Shown here: in pieces, positions 15,528 to 25,550 of the stretch | Layout of the letters: each line of letters starts with the position of its first letter | Position numbering within the stretch: the first letter of the stretch is position 1 | Assembly (NCBI RefSeq): GCF_003201935.1 | Contig: NZ_QJJL01000005.1 | Span: 1 to 64,000 of the forward strand | Direction of reading: 5' to 3' | Source of the DNA: Loktanella sp. PT4BL | Lineage (GTDB): Bacteria; Pseudomonadota; Alphaproteobacteria; Rhodobacterales; Rhodobacteraceae | DNA: 64,000 nt | The notes under the pieces: generated by a model | The model's input: the letters and a program-made list of their open reading frames with translations, nothing else | What the model was told of the DNA's origin: nothing | The model's database searches: none | Position numbers and translations under genes: made by a program

Positions 15528-16316
15528 ATGACCCACGCCACCATCGTTGACAGCCACTGCCACCTTGATTTCGCGGATTTTGATGCCGAGCGGGATCAGG
15601 TCGTTGCGCGCGCTTCGGAGGCGGGTGTGTCGCGGATGGTCACGATCTGCACGCGGCTTCGTCTGGAACCGCAGGTGCGGGCGATTGCCGAGACTTACGC
15701 CCCTGTTTTTTATGCTGCGGGCACACACCCGATGAGCGCCGCCGATGAGCCGCTGGCGACAGTGGAAGAGCTGATCGCCTTGGCTGATCATCCTAAGTTC
15801 GTGGGGATCGGTGAAACGGGCCTCGATTATCACTACACTGCCGAAAGCGCCGCTATTCAGCAGAAATCCTTGCGCGTCCATATCGCCGCGGCCCGTGAAA
15901 CCAAGCTGCCCCTGATCATCCATGCCCGCGCCGCAGATGACGACATGGCGCGTATTCTGAAAGAAGAATACGCCAATGGCGCCTATACTTGCGTAATGCA
16001 TTGTTTTTCCAGCAGCGCCGCCTTGGCAGAGGCCGCTTTGGAGATGGACTTCTACCTCTCCATGTCCGGCATCGCGGCCTTTCCCAAAAGTCAGGAGCTG
16101 CGCGATATCTTCGGCGCGGCCCCGATCGACCGCATTCTGGTTGAAACGGACAGTCCGTATCTCGCACCACCGCCCTATCGCGGCAGACGGAATGAGCCCG
16201 CCTATACCGCCCATACCGCGCGGGTCGGGGCAGAGGTGTTTGGTCTGTCCTATGAGGATTTCGCCAGTAAGACGACCGCAAACTTTGACCGTTTGTTCTG
16301 GAAGGCCGCCGCATGA
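15528..16316 (+). CDS. tatD: TatD-family metal-dependent hydrolase
   Basis: 262 residues of the TatD amidohydrolase barrel: the metal-binding DSHCHLDF (His10, His12), GIGETGLDYHY (Glu), LIIHAR, VMHCFSSS and the final VETDSPYLAPPPYRG with the catalytic Asp. TatD proteins act as metal-dependent 3'-5' nucleases or related hydrolases. AAGG precedes the ATG. It overlaps the downstream MBL gene by 4 nt (ATGA). Confidence 0.94.
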   Translation: MTHATIVDSHCHLDFADFDAERDQVVARASEAGVSRMVTICTRLRLEPQVRAIAETYAPVFYAAGTHPMSAADEPLATVEELIALADHPKFVGIGETGLDYHYTAESAAIQQKSLRVHIAAARETKLPLIIHARAADDDMARILKEEYANGAYTCVMHCFSSSAALAEAALEMDFYLSMSGIAAFPKSQELRDIFGAAPIDRILVETDSPYLAPPPYRGRRNEPAYTAHTARVGAEVFGLSYEDFASKTTANFDRLFWKAAA

Positions 16317-17116
16317 GCGACCAGATCAGCTTTCGCATCTTGGGCTGTGGATCCTCCGGCGGTGTACCGCGCCTTGGCGGGCTATGGGGGGCCTGTGATC
16401 CCACCAACCCCAAGAATGCCCGCAGACGGTGTTCCGTGCTTGTCACCCGCACCAGTGGCAACGGGCACACCCGCGTCCTGATTGACACAACGCCGGACAT
16501 GCGCAGCCAGTTGCTCGACGCTGACGTCGGCCTGTTGGATGCTGTCGTCTATACCCACGGTCACGCCGATCATGTGCACGGGATTGATGACCTGCGCATG
16601 GTCGTTTTCAACAAACGCGAGCGGCTGCAGGTCTGGGCCGATGGCGATACGACCAACGATCTTCTGGGGCGTTTCGGCTATGCCTTTGTGCAGCCCAAAG
16701 GATCGTCCTATCCGCCCATTTGCGAACTGAACACGATTGACGGCGATATCACGATCAGCGGGGCAGGGGGCGATATCGTGCTGCGCCCGTTCGAGGTTCA
16801 ACACGGGTCCATCGAAGCACTGGGGTTCCGCATTGCCGATGTGGCCTATCTTCCCGATGTCTCATCCATCCCCGATGACGTCTGGCCGATGCTGGAAGGG
16901 CTGGACTACTGGATCGTCGATGCGTTGCGCCGTGAACCGCACCCGACCCATTCGCACCTGGCCAATACGCTTGAATGGATCGCGCGCGTGGCCCCCAAAC
17001 AGGCGATCCTGACGAATATGCACAACGATCTGGATTATGAGACAGTCGCTGCAGAGACACCGGAACATGTCAGCCCTGCTTATGACGGCATGACAATCAC
17101 CATTTCTGCACCCTAA
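16313..17116 (+). CDS. MBL-fold hydrolase, cyclic-phosphodiesterase/PhnP-like
   Basis: 267 residues of the metallo-beta-lactamase fold. It opens with GCGSSGGVPR, typical of the RNase Z/PhnP branch, and carries THGHADHVHGIDD (His82, His84, Asp86, His87), VDALRREPHPTHSHL and a final NMHNDLDYE. PhnP-type members hydrolyse cyclic phosphodiesters such as phosphoribosyl 1,2-cyclic phosphate. The gene follows tatD in this operon in many Rhodobacterales, which points to a nucleotide-related housekeeping role rather than phosphonate use; no phn genes are nearby. Confidence 0.88.
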   Translation: MSDQISFRILGCGSSGGVPRLGGLWGACDPTNPKNARRRCSVLVTRTSGNGHTRVLIDTTPDMRSQLLDADVGLLDAVVYTHGHADHVHGIDDLRMVVFNKRERLQVWADGDTTNDLLGRFGYAFVQPKGSSYPPICELNTIDGDITISGAGGDIVLRPFEVQHGSIEALGFRIADVAYLPDVSSIPDDVWPMLEGLDYWIVDALRREPHPTHSHLANTLEWIARVAPKQAILTNMHNDLDYETVAAETPEHVSPAYDGMTITISAP

Positions 17117-17131
17117 TCTGAAGGATCCGAC

Positions 17132-18061
17132 ATGGCCGCGCTGATCAACGTCATCCTGCCGGTTTTTCTTGTCATGGGATTTGGCTATGTCGCTGTCTGG
17201 AAAGGATATTTCAGTGACAGCAGTGTCGAAGGGTTAATGAAGTTCACCCAAGGCTTTGCGATACCCTGCTTGTTGTTTCGCGCCATTTCGACACTTGATC
17301 TGCAGCAGAACTTTGATCTGACCCTCCTTTCTAGTTTCTACGCCGGCGCATTTGCGGGTTTTGTCACGGGTTTTCTGGGCGCGCGCTTTATTTTCGGACG
17401 CGAATGGGAAGACAGCGTTGTCATCGGGTTTTGTTGCCTGTTTTCAAACTCGCTTCTGTTGGGACTGCCCATCACTGAACGCGCCTACGGTGTCTCAGCA
17501 CTCGAGGCGAACTATGCCATCATCGCGATCCATTCACCGTTTTGTTATATGGTGGGCATTACCGCGATGGAGATCGCACGCAATCGCGGCGGCTCTGTTG
17601 CGGCCTTGCCGGGCAAAGTGCTCAATGCGATGTTCCACAATGCGCTCATCATCGGCATTACGCTGGGCTTTGCTGTAAATCTAGGCGGAATTCCTTTGCC
17701 TTCGGTGCTGACCGACGCGATTGATCTGATGATCCGCGCGGCCCTGCCGGCGGCGCTTTTCGGTCTGGGCGGTGTGCTGTATCGCTACCGGCCGGAAGGT
17801 GACATGCGGACCATCTTGTTTGTTGTCTCGGTCTCGCTTGTCCTGCATCCTTTGATCGCATGGGGGCTGGTCCGTGCAAATGACCTCTCTGATGCGGCCT
17901 TGCGGTCTGCAACGGTGACGGCGGCGATGGCGCCGGGCGTCAATGCCTATGTCTTTGCCAATATGTACGGCAAGGCCAAACGTGTTGCGGCTTCGGCTGT
18001 CTTGGTGGGCACCGCGCTGTCGATCCTGACGGTCTGGGTGTGGCTGGCGGTTCTGCCCTAG
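17132..18061 (+). CDS. AEC-family (auxin efflux carrier-like) transporter
   Basis: 309 residues with about ten predicted membrane spans in two five-helix halves, typical of the AEC/BART superfamily of organic-acid or amphipathic-molecule transporters. Family patterns are visible: LINVILPVFLVMGFGY at the start, the middle loop with NALIIGITLGF, and the AAMAPGVNAYVFANMY motif in the second half. AAGGAT lies before the ATG. It is the last gene of the tmk-holB-tatD block. Its stop shares CTAG with the stop of the convergent DUF1330 gene. The substrate is unknown. Confidence 0.9.
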   Translation: MAALINVILPVFLVMGFGYVAVWKGYFSDSSVEGLMKFTQGFAIPCLLFRAISTLDLQQNFDLTLLSSFYAGAFAGFVTGFLGARFIFGREWEDSVVIGFCCLFSNSLLLGLPITERAYGVSALEANYAIIAIHSPFCYMVGITAMEIARNRGGSVAALPGKVLNAMFHNALIIGITLGFAVNLGGIPLPSVLTDAIDLMIRAALPAALFGLGGVLYRYRPEGDMRTILFVVSVSLVLHPLIAWGLVRANDLSDAALRSATVTAAMAPGVNAYVFANMYGKAKRVAASAVLVGTALSILTVWVWLAVLP

Positions 18062-18345
18062 ACGCCTTCGACCACGACGATCATGCTGGTGGCATTGTCG
18101 CGCCGGATCTGGGCCACCTCCTGATAGGCGGGATCATGATAGGCTGCCGTGGCTGACGCGTAATCGGGAAACTCGAAAACAACATGGCGGCTGTATTCCG
18201 GACCTTCGGGATTCTCGGACTGGCCCCCGCGCACCAAGGGTCGCCCGCCATAGCCCTGAATGATGGGCGTGTTCTGTGTGATATAGGCCTGATAGGCTTC
18301 TGGGTTTGTCACAGTGACATGGCCGATAATATAGCCCTTTGGCAT
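18058..18345 (-). CDS. DUF1330-family small protein
   Basis: 95 residues of the DUF1330 dimeric ferredoxin-like fold: GYIIGHVTVTNPEAYQAY, GGRPLVRGGQ, VVFEFPDYASATAAYHDPAYQ. The family is widespread and biochemically ill-defined; some members resemble heme- or small-molecule-binding ABM domains. AAGGAG lies upstream of the ATG. The stop overlaps the stop of the AEC transporter by four bases (CTAG). The 201 bp between this start and the RND adaptor gene form a divergent control region with no motif I could identify. Confidence 0.88.
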   Translation of the reverse strand: MPKGYIIGHVTVTNPEAYQAYITQNTPIIQGYGGRPLVRGGQSENPEGPEYSRHVVFEFPDYASATAAYHDPAYQEVAQIRRDNATSMIVVVEGV

Positions 18346-18546
18346 GTTGTTCGCTCCTTCGCATTGGTCTTTTGTGGCACCATCTGCGCTTGATCTTGTG
18401 ATGACAAGCGCGCGTTTGCAGGTTGGCTTTGCTTACTTTTTCAGCAGATGCGCCAGAAAGGGCGTGTTTGGCGCGGTGAACCCGCCCAATCGTTGACTTC
18501 ACGGCCGTCACGCTACTTTAGGTCAAGCCTTCATCGGAGAACACCA

Positions 18547-19647
18547 ATGCGTTTGCTACCTGTTTTTGTGATTGTCCTGACGACGACTGCTTCGATTTTG
18601 CAGGCGCAGGGGGGACCTGCGGCAGTTGGTGTGCAATCTGTTGAAACGCGCGCATTGGCCGAGACTGTCCCTGTCTTTGCCGAGGTGACAACCGCACGTG
18701 ACGGCAATGTTGCGGGTCGCGTTGCAGGAAATGTCGACATGGTAGCCGTTCTCGCAGGTACGCGCGTGACAACCGGCGATCTTTTGGTCGAATTGAACGA
18801 TGATCTGCTGACAATTCAGGTGGCCCAGTCCGAGGCGCAACTGGCCGAAGCCGCCGCAGGTATTGAAACCGCCCGTGCGCGTGTTGACCGGGCCCGCATC
18901 GCACTTGACCGGATTGAGGCGTTGCGTGGCGGGTCATCCTTTAGCCAAGGACGGTTTGACGATGCACAGGCCGATTTTCTCGAAGCTGAGGCCCAGTTTT
19001 TTGAAGCGCAGGCCCGTGAGAAAAGCGCCGAGTCACGCCTTGCTGAAACCCGCTATCAGCTTGAGCAGAGCCGGATAACAGCGCCTTTTTCAGGCGTTGT
19101 CCTCGAAGTGAACACGATCCCCGGTGCCTTTATTCAGGCAGGCACGCCGCTGGTGCGTCTCTTGGATACCGACGCCTTCGAGGTGCAGGCCAGCGTGCCA
19201 TCGCGTTACACTAATTTTCTGTCCCCTGGCCAGATTGTGACCGCCAAGACCGAAACCGGTGCGGAGCTGATGCTGGAACTGCGCGCCATTCTGCCTGTCG
19301 AGGATCCTTCGACGCGCACGCGCGCCGTGCTTTTTGCAGCGCCATCACTGTCGGCTGAAGGCAACGCCGCTGTCGGGCAGAGTTTGACCGTGGATATCCC
19401 CGTCGGGGCTGCGCGTGATGTGCTCTCGGTGCCAAAAGACGCGCTTGTGCAAGGGGCAGGCGGCTGGACCGTCTTTGTCGCCGCCGAGGATCAGGCGCAG
19501 CCGCGCAATGTGACCTTGGGTGTGCCTTTGGGCGACCGTTATGAAGTGGTTGATGGCCTTGCCGAAGGCGATCTGGTGGTTGTCCGCGGGAATGAACGGC
19601 TGCGTCCGGGCCAGGCCATTGCCGCCAACCTGTTGGAGACGAATTGA
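18547..19647 (+). CDS. RND efflux periplasmic adaptor (membrane fusion protein)
   Basis: 366 residues. A signal peptide (about 20 residues, ending LQAQ) leads into the adaptor layout: a biotinyl-lipoyl-like strand (GRVAGNVDMVAVLAGTRVTTGDLLVELND), a helical hairpin of about 90 residues rich in Ala/Glu/Arg, the returning lipoyl half (ITAPFSGVVLEVNTIPG), a beta barrel and a membrane-proximal domain (VPKDALVQGAGGWTVFV). It links the RND pump to an outer-membrane channel. CGGAG precedes the ATG at 18547; the upstream in-frame extension has no signal peptide. The stop overlaps the pump start (TGATG). No TolC-type gene is nearby. Confidence 0.93.
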   Translation: MRLLPVFVIVLTTTASILQAQGGPAAVGVQSVETRALAETVPVFAEVTTARDGNVAGRVAGNVDMVAVLAGTRVTTGDLLVELNDDLLTIQVAQSEAQLAEAAAGIETARARVDRARIALDRIEALRGGSSFSQGRFDDAQADFLEAEAQFFEAQAREKSAESRLAETRYQLEQSRITAPFSGVVLEVNTIPGAFIQAGTPLVRLLDTDAFEVQASVPSRYTNFLSPGQIVTAKTETGAELMLELRAILPVEDPSTRTRAVLFAAPSLSAEGNAAVGQSLTVDIPVGAARDVLSVPKDALVQGAGGWTVFVAAEDQAQPRNVTLGVPLGDRYEVVDGLAEGDLVVVRGNERLRPGQAIAANLLETN

Positions 19648-22600
19648 TGGATATCATCCGGTATTCCATCGAACGCCCCGTCGCGGTCATTGCGGCGGTT
19701 CTGATGGCCGTCCTTTTTGGTGCGCTGGCCCTTACGCAAATTCCTATCCAGCTCGCACCCGATGTGCGCAAACCCATCGTTGTGATCTCGACCAGCTGGC
19801 CCGGCGCCGCCCCCTCCGAGATCGAGCGTGAAATCGTGAACCCGCAGGAAGAAACACTGCGCGGCCTCGACGGGCTTGAAATCATGACGTCCCGCTCGCG
19901 GACGGGTCAGGCCGAGGTTACGCTTGAATTTGCGATAGGGACGGATATGAGCCAGTCGCTCTTGCTGGTCTCCAACCGCCTTGACCGCGTGGGCGGCTAT
20001 CCTGCGGAAGCGAATGAGCCGACGCTGAACACCTCTGGCGCCGACGACAGCCCTATCGCATGGGTGCTGATCACGGCCGCCGAAGGCAATACACAACCCT
20101 TGCCGAACTTTGGTGATTTCATCGAAGACATCGTCAAGGACCGTGTCGAGCGGATCCCCGGTGTCGCCGCTGTCAACGTCTTTGGCGGGGTGACGCGCGA
20201 ATTGCAGGTGGTCGTGGACCCGCAGCGCCTCTCACGCTTTGGCCTGACCGTGCCCGAGGTGGTGCAGCGGTTGCGCGCCGAGAATATCTCGATTTCCGCA
20301 GGGGATGTGGATGAGGGCAAGCGCCGCTATGTGGTGCGCACGGAAAGCAATCTCAATACCGAAGACGCGATCCGCAACGTTGTGCTGCGTTCGGATGCAG
20401 CAAGCGGCGGCATCGGGCGGGTGCGTGTCAGTGATGTGGCAGATGTGGCCTTTGCCTATCAGGAACCAACCGCGCGGCTGCGGTTCAAGGGAGAATCCAG
20501 CCTTGCCTTCAATGTGGTCCGCGAATCCGGTGCGAATGTGATCACGGTCATGGAAGAACTGCGCGTCGTGCTGGAGGAGTTGCAGGCAGGGCCGATGACC
20601 GACCAGGGTCTGGTTCTGGAACAGGTTTATGACGAGACGATCTATATCGAAGGTGCGATCGATCTTGTGACCACAAATATCTATATCGGTGGTGCGCTCG
20701 CGGCACTGATCCTGATGTTGTTTTTGCGTTCGCCGCGGGCGGTTGTGATCATCTCGCTGTCGATTCCGGTATCTATTGTCGCGACCTTCGTTGTGATGGC
20801 CGCCACAGGGCGCACATTGAACGTGATCTCGCTGGCGGGCATCGCCTTTGCGGTGGGTATGATTGTGGACGCCGCGATTGTGGTGCTGGAAAACATCTAC
20901 CGTCTGCGCGAGGCAGGTCATTCACGGCGCGAGGCGGCCTATCTGGGTGCCAAACAGGTCTGGGGGGCGATCCTAGTGTCTGCCTTGACCACCGTGCTGG
21001 TTTTTGTGCCCATTCTGGTGATGCAGCTTGAGGCAGGGCAGCTGTTCCGTGATATCGCGGTGGCGATTTCTGTTTCTGTGCTGTTGTCGCTGGTTGTTGC
21101 CGTTACCGTGATCCCTGCACTGGCAAGCCGTTTGCTCCGCCGTGATGATCAAAAGATGGTCCCGCTTTGGGGGATCGACCACCTGGGGCGGGGGTTCCGT
21201 AATCTCGTTATGGCTTATGTGCGGATGACGGTCCGCATCCGTACAATCGGTATCATCATGGTGACATTGATTGCCGGTGGCGCTGCCGTCGCCAGCTGGG
21301 CCTTTTTGCCGCGTCTGGAATATCTGCCTGAAGGCAACCGCAATCTGGTCTTTGGCCTGATTATTCCGCCCCCCGGCTATAACCTTGAAACCACTGAAAC
21401 CATCGCGCAGCGTATCGAAGACGTGGCCCAGCCATTGTGGGAAGTGGCCCCCGAAACGCAAACCGCAGATGGCGTGCCAGCCATCGACAGTTTCTTCTTT
21501 GTGGCCACACCGGGCAATTCCTTCGTCGGTGCAGCAACGGTCGACAGCCAGCGCGCAGGCGAGCTGATCCCGATCCTCAGCCGCCCGATCTTTGCCGAAC
21601 CCGGCACCTTCGGATTCATGACCCAACCGTCGCTTTTCGGGCGCGGGGTGGGTGGTGGCCGCGCGATTGAGCTCAATATCTCGGGTCAGGACCTGAATGA
21701 AATTCTCGCTGTGGCGGGACGCGCGGCGGGCCTTGTTTCCGGCGTTCTGCCGCGTGCGGAAGGTCACCAGTTCCGGCCTATACCCGGGCTTGAACTGGGT
21801 GCGCCAGAGGTGCGCCTGATCCCCGATCGCCTGCGCCTTGCCGATGCCGGTTTGGACAGTTCGGGGCTGGCGGCTACGGTTGATGCCTTTAACGACGGGT
21901 TGCGCGTGGCGCAGATTACGGTGGGCTCAGAACGTGTTGATCTGGTGCTGAAAGGGGACCCGACGATAAGTGACGCGGCCCGTACGCAAGATGTGGGCAA
22001 CTATCCTGTTGTCACGCCGGGCGGCCAGATCGTGCCGGTATCGGCCTTGGCGGATGTCATGCTCACCGCCGGTCCGACCGAGATCAGACACCGTGAACGC
22101 CTGCGGACGGTCACGCTCGAAGTGCGCCCTGCCGATAGCCTTCCGCTGGAACAGGCGGTCGAGATTTTGGAACAACAGGTCGTTGCTGTACTGGAAGAGC
22201 AGGGCATCCCCAGCGATATCCGCCTGAGCGTGTCCGGCACGGCCGATCAACTCAGCCAGACCTGGAACGCGATCCAGATCAACCTGATTGTGGCGCTTGT
22301 CATCGTCTTTCTGGTCATGGCAGTGCTGTTTGAGAGCTTTATCCTGCCGCTGGTCATTCTGATTGCTGTGCCGGTGGCTGCGGCGGGCGGGGTCGGGGGG
22401 CTCGCGGTGCTGAACCTCTACCAGACCCAGCCGATGGATATGCTCACGCTGCTGGGTTTCGTGATCTTGGTGGGCATCGTTGTGAACAACGCGATCCTGA
22501 TCGTGCACCAGACGCTCTTCCATCTGCGCGAAGAGGGGATGGAGCCAGTTGACGCCATCGAAGAGGCCACACGCAACCGGATCAGACCGATTTTTATGTC

Positions 22601-22811
22601 GACGCTGACCAGCATCATGGGGATGCTGCCCTTGGTCATCTTCCCTGGCGAAGGGTCAGAGCTTTACCGTGGTTTGGGTGCTGTTGTGGTCGGTGGCCTG
22701 TCAATGTCGGCCTTCCTCACGCTTCTGACGGTGCCGCCCCTGCTGCGTCTGGCGATCCGCAAACCAGACCTGAGCGAGGCGAAAATTGGCGCCGTCGCAC
22801 CGGCGGAATAG
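19647..22811 (+). CDS. RND efflux pump inner-membrane transporter
   Basis: 1054 residues with the RND layout: one membrane helix, a large periplasmic loop, five helices, and the same again. AFAVGMIVDAAIVVLENIYR is the TM4 region: one of the two AcrB-type aspartates is kept, the second is Ala, a pattern seen in many RND proteins outside the AcrB core. GIVVNNAILIVHQTLFHLREEG is in TM10. The hydrophobic segment after residue 10 (AVIAAVLMAVLFGALALTQIPIQL) starts the first half. A TTG codon at 19644 would also fit, but the ATG at 19647 overlaps the adaptor stop in the usual TGATG form. Likely exports hydrophobic or cationic compounds with proton energy; the substrate is unknown. Confidence 0.95.
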   Translation: MDIIRYSIERPVAVIAAVLMAVLFGALALTQIPIQLAPDVRKPIVVISTSWPGAAPSEIEREIVNPQEETLRGLDGLEIMTSRSRTGQAEVTLEFAIGTDMSQSLLLVSNRLDRVGGYPAEANEPTLNTSGADDSPIAWVLITAAEGNTQPLPNFGDFIEDIVKDRVERIPGVAAVNVFGGVTRELQVVVDPQRLSRFGLTVPEVVQRLRAENISISAGDVDEGKRRYVVRTESNLNTEDAIRNVVLRSDAASGGIGRVRVSDVADVAFAYQEPTARLRFKGESSLAFNVVRESGANVITVMEELRVVLEELQAGPMTDQGLVLEQVYDETIYIEGAIDLVTTNIYIGGALAALILMLFLRSPRAVVIISLSIPVSIVATFVVMAATGRTLNVISLAGIAFAVGMIVDAAIVVLENIYRLREAGHSRREAAYLGAKQVWGAILVSALTTVLVFVPILVMQLEAGQLFRDIAVAISVSVLLSLVVAVTVIPALASRLLRRDDQKMVPLWGIDHLGRGFRNLVMAYVRMTVRIRTIGIIMVTLIAGGAAVASWAFLPRLEYLPEGNRNLVFGLIIPPPGYNLETTETIAQRIEDVAQPLWEVAPETQTADGVPAIDSFFFVATPGNSFVGAATVDSQRAGELIPILSRPIFAEPGTFGFMTQPSLFGRGVGGGRAIELNISGQDLNEILAVAGRAAGLVSGVLPRAEGHQFRPIPGLELGAPEVRLIPDRLRLADAGLDSSGLAATVDAFNDGLRVAQITVGSERVDLVLKGDPTISDAARTQDVGNYPVVTPGGQIVPVSALADVMLTAGPTEIRHRERLRTVTLEVRPADSLPLEQAVEILEQQVVAVLEEQGIPSDIRLSVSGTADQLSQTWNAIQINLIVALVIVFLVMAVLFESFILPLVILIAVPVAAAGGVGGLAVLNLYQTQPMDMLTLLGFVILVGIVVNNAILIVHQTLFHLREEGMEPVDAIEEATRNRIRPIFMSTLTSIMGMLPLVIFPGEGSELYRGLGAVVVGGLSMSAFLTLLTVPPLLRLAIRKPDLSEAKIGAVAPAE

Positions 22812-22861
22812 GGGCGACGGATAGAGCTATCACGGTCTGATGATCACCTCTTCGTGACTAC

Positions 22862-22878
22862 ATGAGAACCATTCTCAT
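22862..22878. promoter_or_regulatory. Fur/Irr-like palindrome upstream of the Mn/Fe transporter
   Basis: ATGAGAACCATTCTCAT is a perfect 7-3-7 inverted repeat, 74 bp before the binding-protein start. Its AGAA-N3-TTCT core matches the core of the alphaproteobacterial iron-control (Irr) box and also resembles Fur boxes, so iron-linked control is likely. Which protein binds cannot be decided by eye. Confidence 0.6.
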
Positions 22879-22891
22879 TTCATTTTACAAT

Positions 22892-22906
22892 TGCGAATAA
22901 GTCGCA
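22892..22906. promoter_or_regulatory. Mur-like palindrome TGCGA-N5-TCGCA
   Basis: TGCGAATAAGTCGCA is a perfect 5-5-5 inverted repeat 46 bp before the binding-protein start. It resembles the manganese-responsive Mur boxes (TGC...GCA type) described upstream of sit/mnt genes in alphaproteobacteria. The start context supports repression by Mur with manganese. Confidence 0.6.
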
Positions 22907-22951
22907 TAAGCATCTTTTCGATTGACAGTTCTCTACCGAAAGGACACTCCA

Positions 22952-23842
22952 ATGACTATGATCAAATGCCTCTCCTTTGTGTGTTGCGCTGCCGTGTTTT
23001 CCTCTGCCGCCATGGCCGAGGAAGACCGTTTCAAAGCCGTCACGACCTTTACGGTGATCGCCGATATGGCCCAGAACGTGGCAGGTGACGCGGCGATTGT
23101 GGAAAGCATCACGCGGGCAGGGGCCGAAATCCACGGCTATCAACCCACCCCCCGCGATATCATCCGCGCGCAAGATGCCGATCTGATCCTGTGGAACGGG
23201 CTGAACCTTGAGCTCTGGTTTGAACAGTTCTTCAGCAACCTCTCGGACGTGCCCAGCGTGACACTCTCGGACGGGATCACACCGCTCAGCATCTCGTCAG
23301 GGTCCTACGACGGCAAACCCAACCCCCATGCCTGGATGAGCCTTGAGAGCGCGTTGATTTATGTCGACAATATCCGCGACGCTTTTGTCGAACATGACCC
23401 CGATAATGCCGAAACCTACCGCGCCAACGCCGAGGCCTATAAAGCCGAAATCACTGCGACCATTGCGCCTCTGCGCGACCAGATCCTTGCCGTGCCTGCC
23501 GAACAGCGCTGGCTTGTCAGCTGTGAAGGTGCCTTCAGCTATCTTGCGCGCGATTTCGGGATGCAGGAACTCTACCTCTGGCCCATCAACGCCGACCAGC
23601 AGGGCACACCCCAACAGGTGCGCCGCGTGATTGACACAGTGCGCGAGAACAACATCCCTGCCGTATTCTGCGAAAGCACCGTCAGTCAGGCCCCCGCCGA
23701 GCAGGTCGCGCGCGAGACAGATGCGGAATATGCGGGCGTGCTTTATGTTGACAGCCTGACAGAGGCGGACGGCCCCGTGCCGACCTACTTAGATCTCTTG
23801 CGCGTCACCACAGAAACCATTGCAGCAGGCCTGACTGAATGA
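22952..23842 (+). CDS. sitA: Manganese/iron ABC transporter binding protein (SitA/MntC class)
   Basis: 296 residues with a signal peptide (about 23 residues, ending SAAMAEED). It belongs to the cluster A-I metal-binding lipoprotein-like family. Candidate metal ligands are visible in order: the His of AEIHGYQPT, the His of KPNPHAWMS, the Glu of [10 protein letters not shown] and the Asp of YVDSLTEAD, an arrangement that fits manganese or iron rather than zinc. A long His-rich loop, common in ZnuA, is missing, which also points to Mn/Fe. AAGGA precedes the ATG at 22952. The next three genes give the ATPase and two permeases, with a Mur-like and an Irr/Fur-like box upstream. Confidence 0.92.
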   Translation: MTMIKCLSFVCCAAVFSSAAMAEEDRFKAVTTFTVIADMAQNVAGDAAIVESITRAGAEIHGYQPTPRDIIRAQDADLILWNGLNLELWFEQFFSNLSDVPSVTLSDGITPLSISSGSYDGKPNPHAWMSLESALIYVDNIRDAFVEHDPDNAETYRANAEAYKAEITATIAPLRDQILAVPAEQRWLVSCEGAFSYLARDFGMQELYLWPINADQQGTPQQVRRVIDTVRENNIPAVFCESTVSQAPAEQVARETDAEYAGVLYVDSLTEADGPVPTYLDLLRVTTETIAAGLTE

Positions 23843-24696
23843 CCCAAAGCCCCGGCATCATCTCGCAGAATGTGACGGTGACCTACCGCAACGGGCACAC
23901 CGCACTGCATAACGCGAGCTTTGAAATCCCCACAGGGACGATCACCGCCCTTGTGGGGGTAAATGGTGCCGGAAAATCAACGCTGTTCAAGGCGATCATG
24001 GGGTTCGTGCCTGCCGCACGCGGCGAAATCTCGGTGCTTGGCATGCCGGTACAAGAGGCGCTGCGCCGCAATATCGTGGCCTATGTGCCGCAATCCGAAG
24101 AGGTGGATTGGTCGTTCCCGGTCCTTGTCGAGGATGTGGTGATGATGGGCCGCTATGGCCACATGGGGTTCTTTCGCCGCCCCAAAGCCGCCGATCATGC
24201 GGCGGTGAGTGACGCGCTGGCGCGGGTGAATATGTCGGATTTCCGCAAGCGTCAGATCGGCGAGTTATCAGGCGGCCAGCGCAAGCGGGTGTTTTTGGCC
24301 CGTGCCTTGGCGCAGGAAGGGCAGGTGATCCTGCTTGATGAACCCTTCACCGGCGTTGATGTGCAAACCGAGGATGCGATCGTCGCCCTCTTGCGCGATC
24401 TGCGTGATGAGGGGCGGGTGATACTGGTCTCGACCCATAATCTCGGGTCCGTGCCGGAGTTCTGTGACCGCACAATTCTGGTCAAGCAAACGGTGCTCGC
24501 CTACGGTCTGACCTCAGATGTCTTTACCCACGAAAACCTCGAAATCGCCTTTGGCGGCGTGTTGCGTCACTTCGTGCTGGGCGGTTCAGACCTGCACGAC
24601 GATGACGACAGCCGCCAGATCCGTGTGATCACCGATGACGAGCGCCCCTTTGTTGTCTACAGCGAGGGCGGCAGCACCGAGAAAGAGCCCACATGA
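23839..24696 (+). CDS. sitB: Manganese/iron ABC transporter ATPase
   Basis: A 285-residue ATP-binding subunit. Walker A is GVNGAGKST, the Q-loop region reads [14 protein letters not shown], the signature is LSGGQRKR, Walker B is [12 protein letters not shown], and the switch His lies in STHNLGSV. The [10 protein letters not shown] segment is typical of the Mn/Zn/Fe chelate group. About 30 acidic residues after the core ([22 protein letters not shown]) form a C-terminal extension of unknown role. It overlaps the binding protein and the next permease by 4 nt each (ATGA). Confidence 0.95.
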   Translation: MTQSPGIISQNVTVTYRNGHTALHNASFEIPTGTITALVGVNGAGKSTLFKAIMGFVPAARGEISVLGMPVQEALRRNIVAYVPQSEEVDWSFPVLVEDVVMMGRYGHMGFFRRPKAADHAAVSDALARVNMSDFRKRQIGELSGGQRKRVFLARALAQEGQVILLDEPFTGVDVQTEDAIVALLRDLRDEGRVILVSTHNLGSVPEFCDRTILVKQTVLAYGLTSDVFTHENLEIAFGGVLRHFVLGGSDLHDDDDSRQIRVITDDERPFVVYSEGGSTEKEPT

Positions 24697-25550
24697 TCGC
24701 GCTGCTGCTGGAACCTTTCAGCTATGGCTACATGTTCAACGCCATGTGGGTCAGTGCTTTGGTTGGCGGGGTTTGCGCGTTTCTCTCTGCCTATCTGATG
24801 CTCAAAGGCTGGTCGCTGATCGGTGATGCGCTCAGCCATTCGATCGTACCGGGCGTGGCGGGGGCCTATATGCTGGGTCTGCCCTTTGCTTTGGGGGCCT
24901 TTGCCGCAGGCGGGTTGGCCGCAGGGGCGATGCTGTTTCTCAACCAGCGGTCGGGGCTGAAAGAGGACACGATCATTGGTCTGATCTTTACGTCCTTCTT
25001 CGGGCTGGGGCTTTTCATGGTGTCGCTCTCGCCCACATCGGTGAGCGTTCAGACGATCACAATGGGCAATATCCTTGCGATCACGCCCTCCGATACACTG
25101 CAACTGGCGATCATCGGGTTTGTGACCCTGGCCGTGCTGCTGGCCAAATGGAAAGACCTGATGGTCGCATTCTTTGACGAGAACCACGCGCGGTCCATCG
25201 GGCTGCGGCCCGATCTGTTGCGCGCGGTGTTCTTTACGCTGCTGGCGGCCTCCTGCGTTGCCGCCTTGCAAACCGTGGGTGCCTTTCTTGTCATCGCAAT
25301 GGTGGTGACACCGGGGGCGACAGCCTATCTGCTGACAGACCGTTTCCCACGGTTGTTGGTGCTGAGCGTCACCATCGGGGCAGGGACCAGCTTTGTGGGT
25401 GCGTATCTCAGCTATTATCTCGATGGCGCCACAGGCGGGATCATCGTGACATTGCAAACACTGATCTTTCTTGGGGCCTTTGTTTTCGCACCTAAACACG
25501 GCTATCTGGCCGCGCGCCGCCGTGCGGCCGCTGCACTGGAGGCCAATTGA
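24693..25550 (+). CDS. sitC: Manganese/iron ABC transporter permease 1
   Basis: 285 residues with about eight membrane spans of the ABC-3 metal permease family: [31 protein letters not shown]-like [13 protein letters not shown], and [15 protein letters not shown]. Together with the following gene it would form the membrane pore as a heterodimer, as in SitCD. Its stop overlaps the next start by one base (TGATG), so both subunits are probably made in equal amounts. Confidence 0.94.
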   Translation: MIALLLEPFSYGYMFNAMWVSALVGGVCAFLSAYLMLKGWSLIGDALSHSIVPGVAGAYMLGLPFALGAFAAGGLAAGAMLFLNQRSGLKEDTIIGLIFTSFFGLGLFMVSLSPTSVSVQTITMGNILAITPSDTLQLAIIGFVTLAVLLAKWKDLMVAFFDENHARSIGLRPDLLRAVFFTLLAASCVAALQTVGAFLVIAMVVTPGATAYLLTDRFPRLLVLSVTIGAGTSFVGAYLSYYLDGATGGIIVTLQTLIFLGAFVFAPKHGYLAARRRAAAALEAN

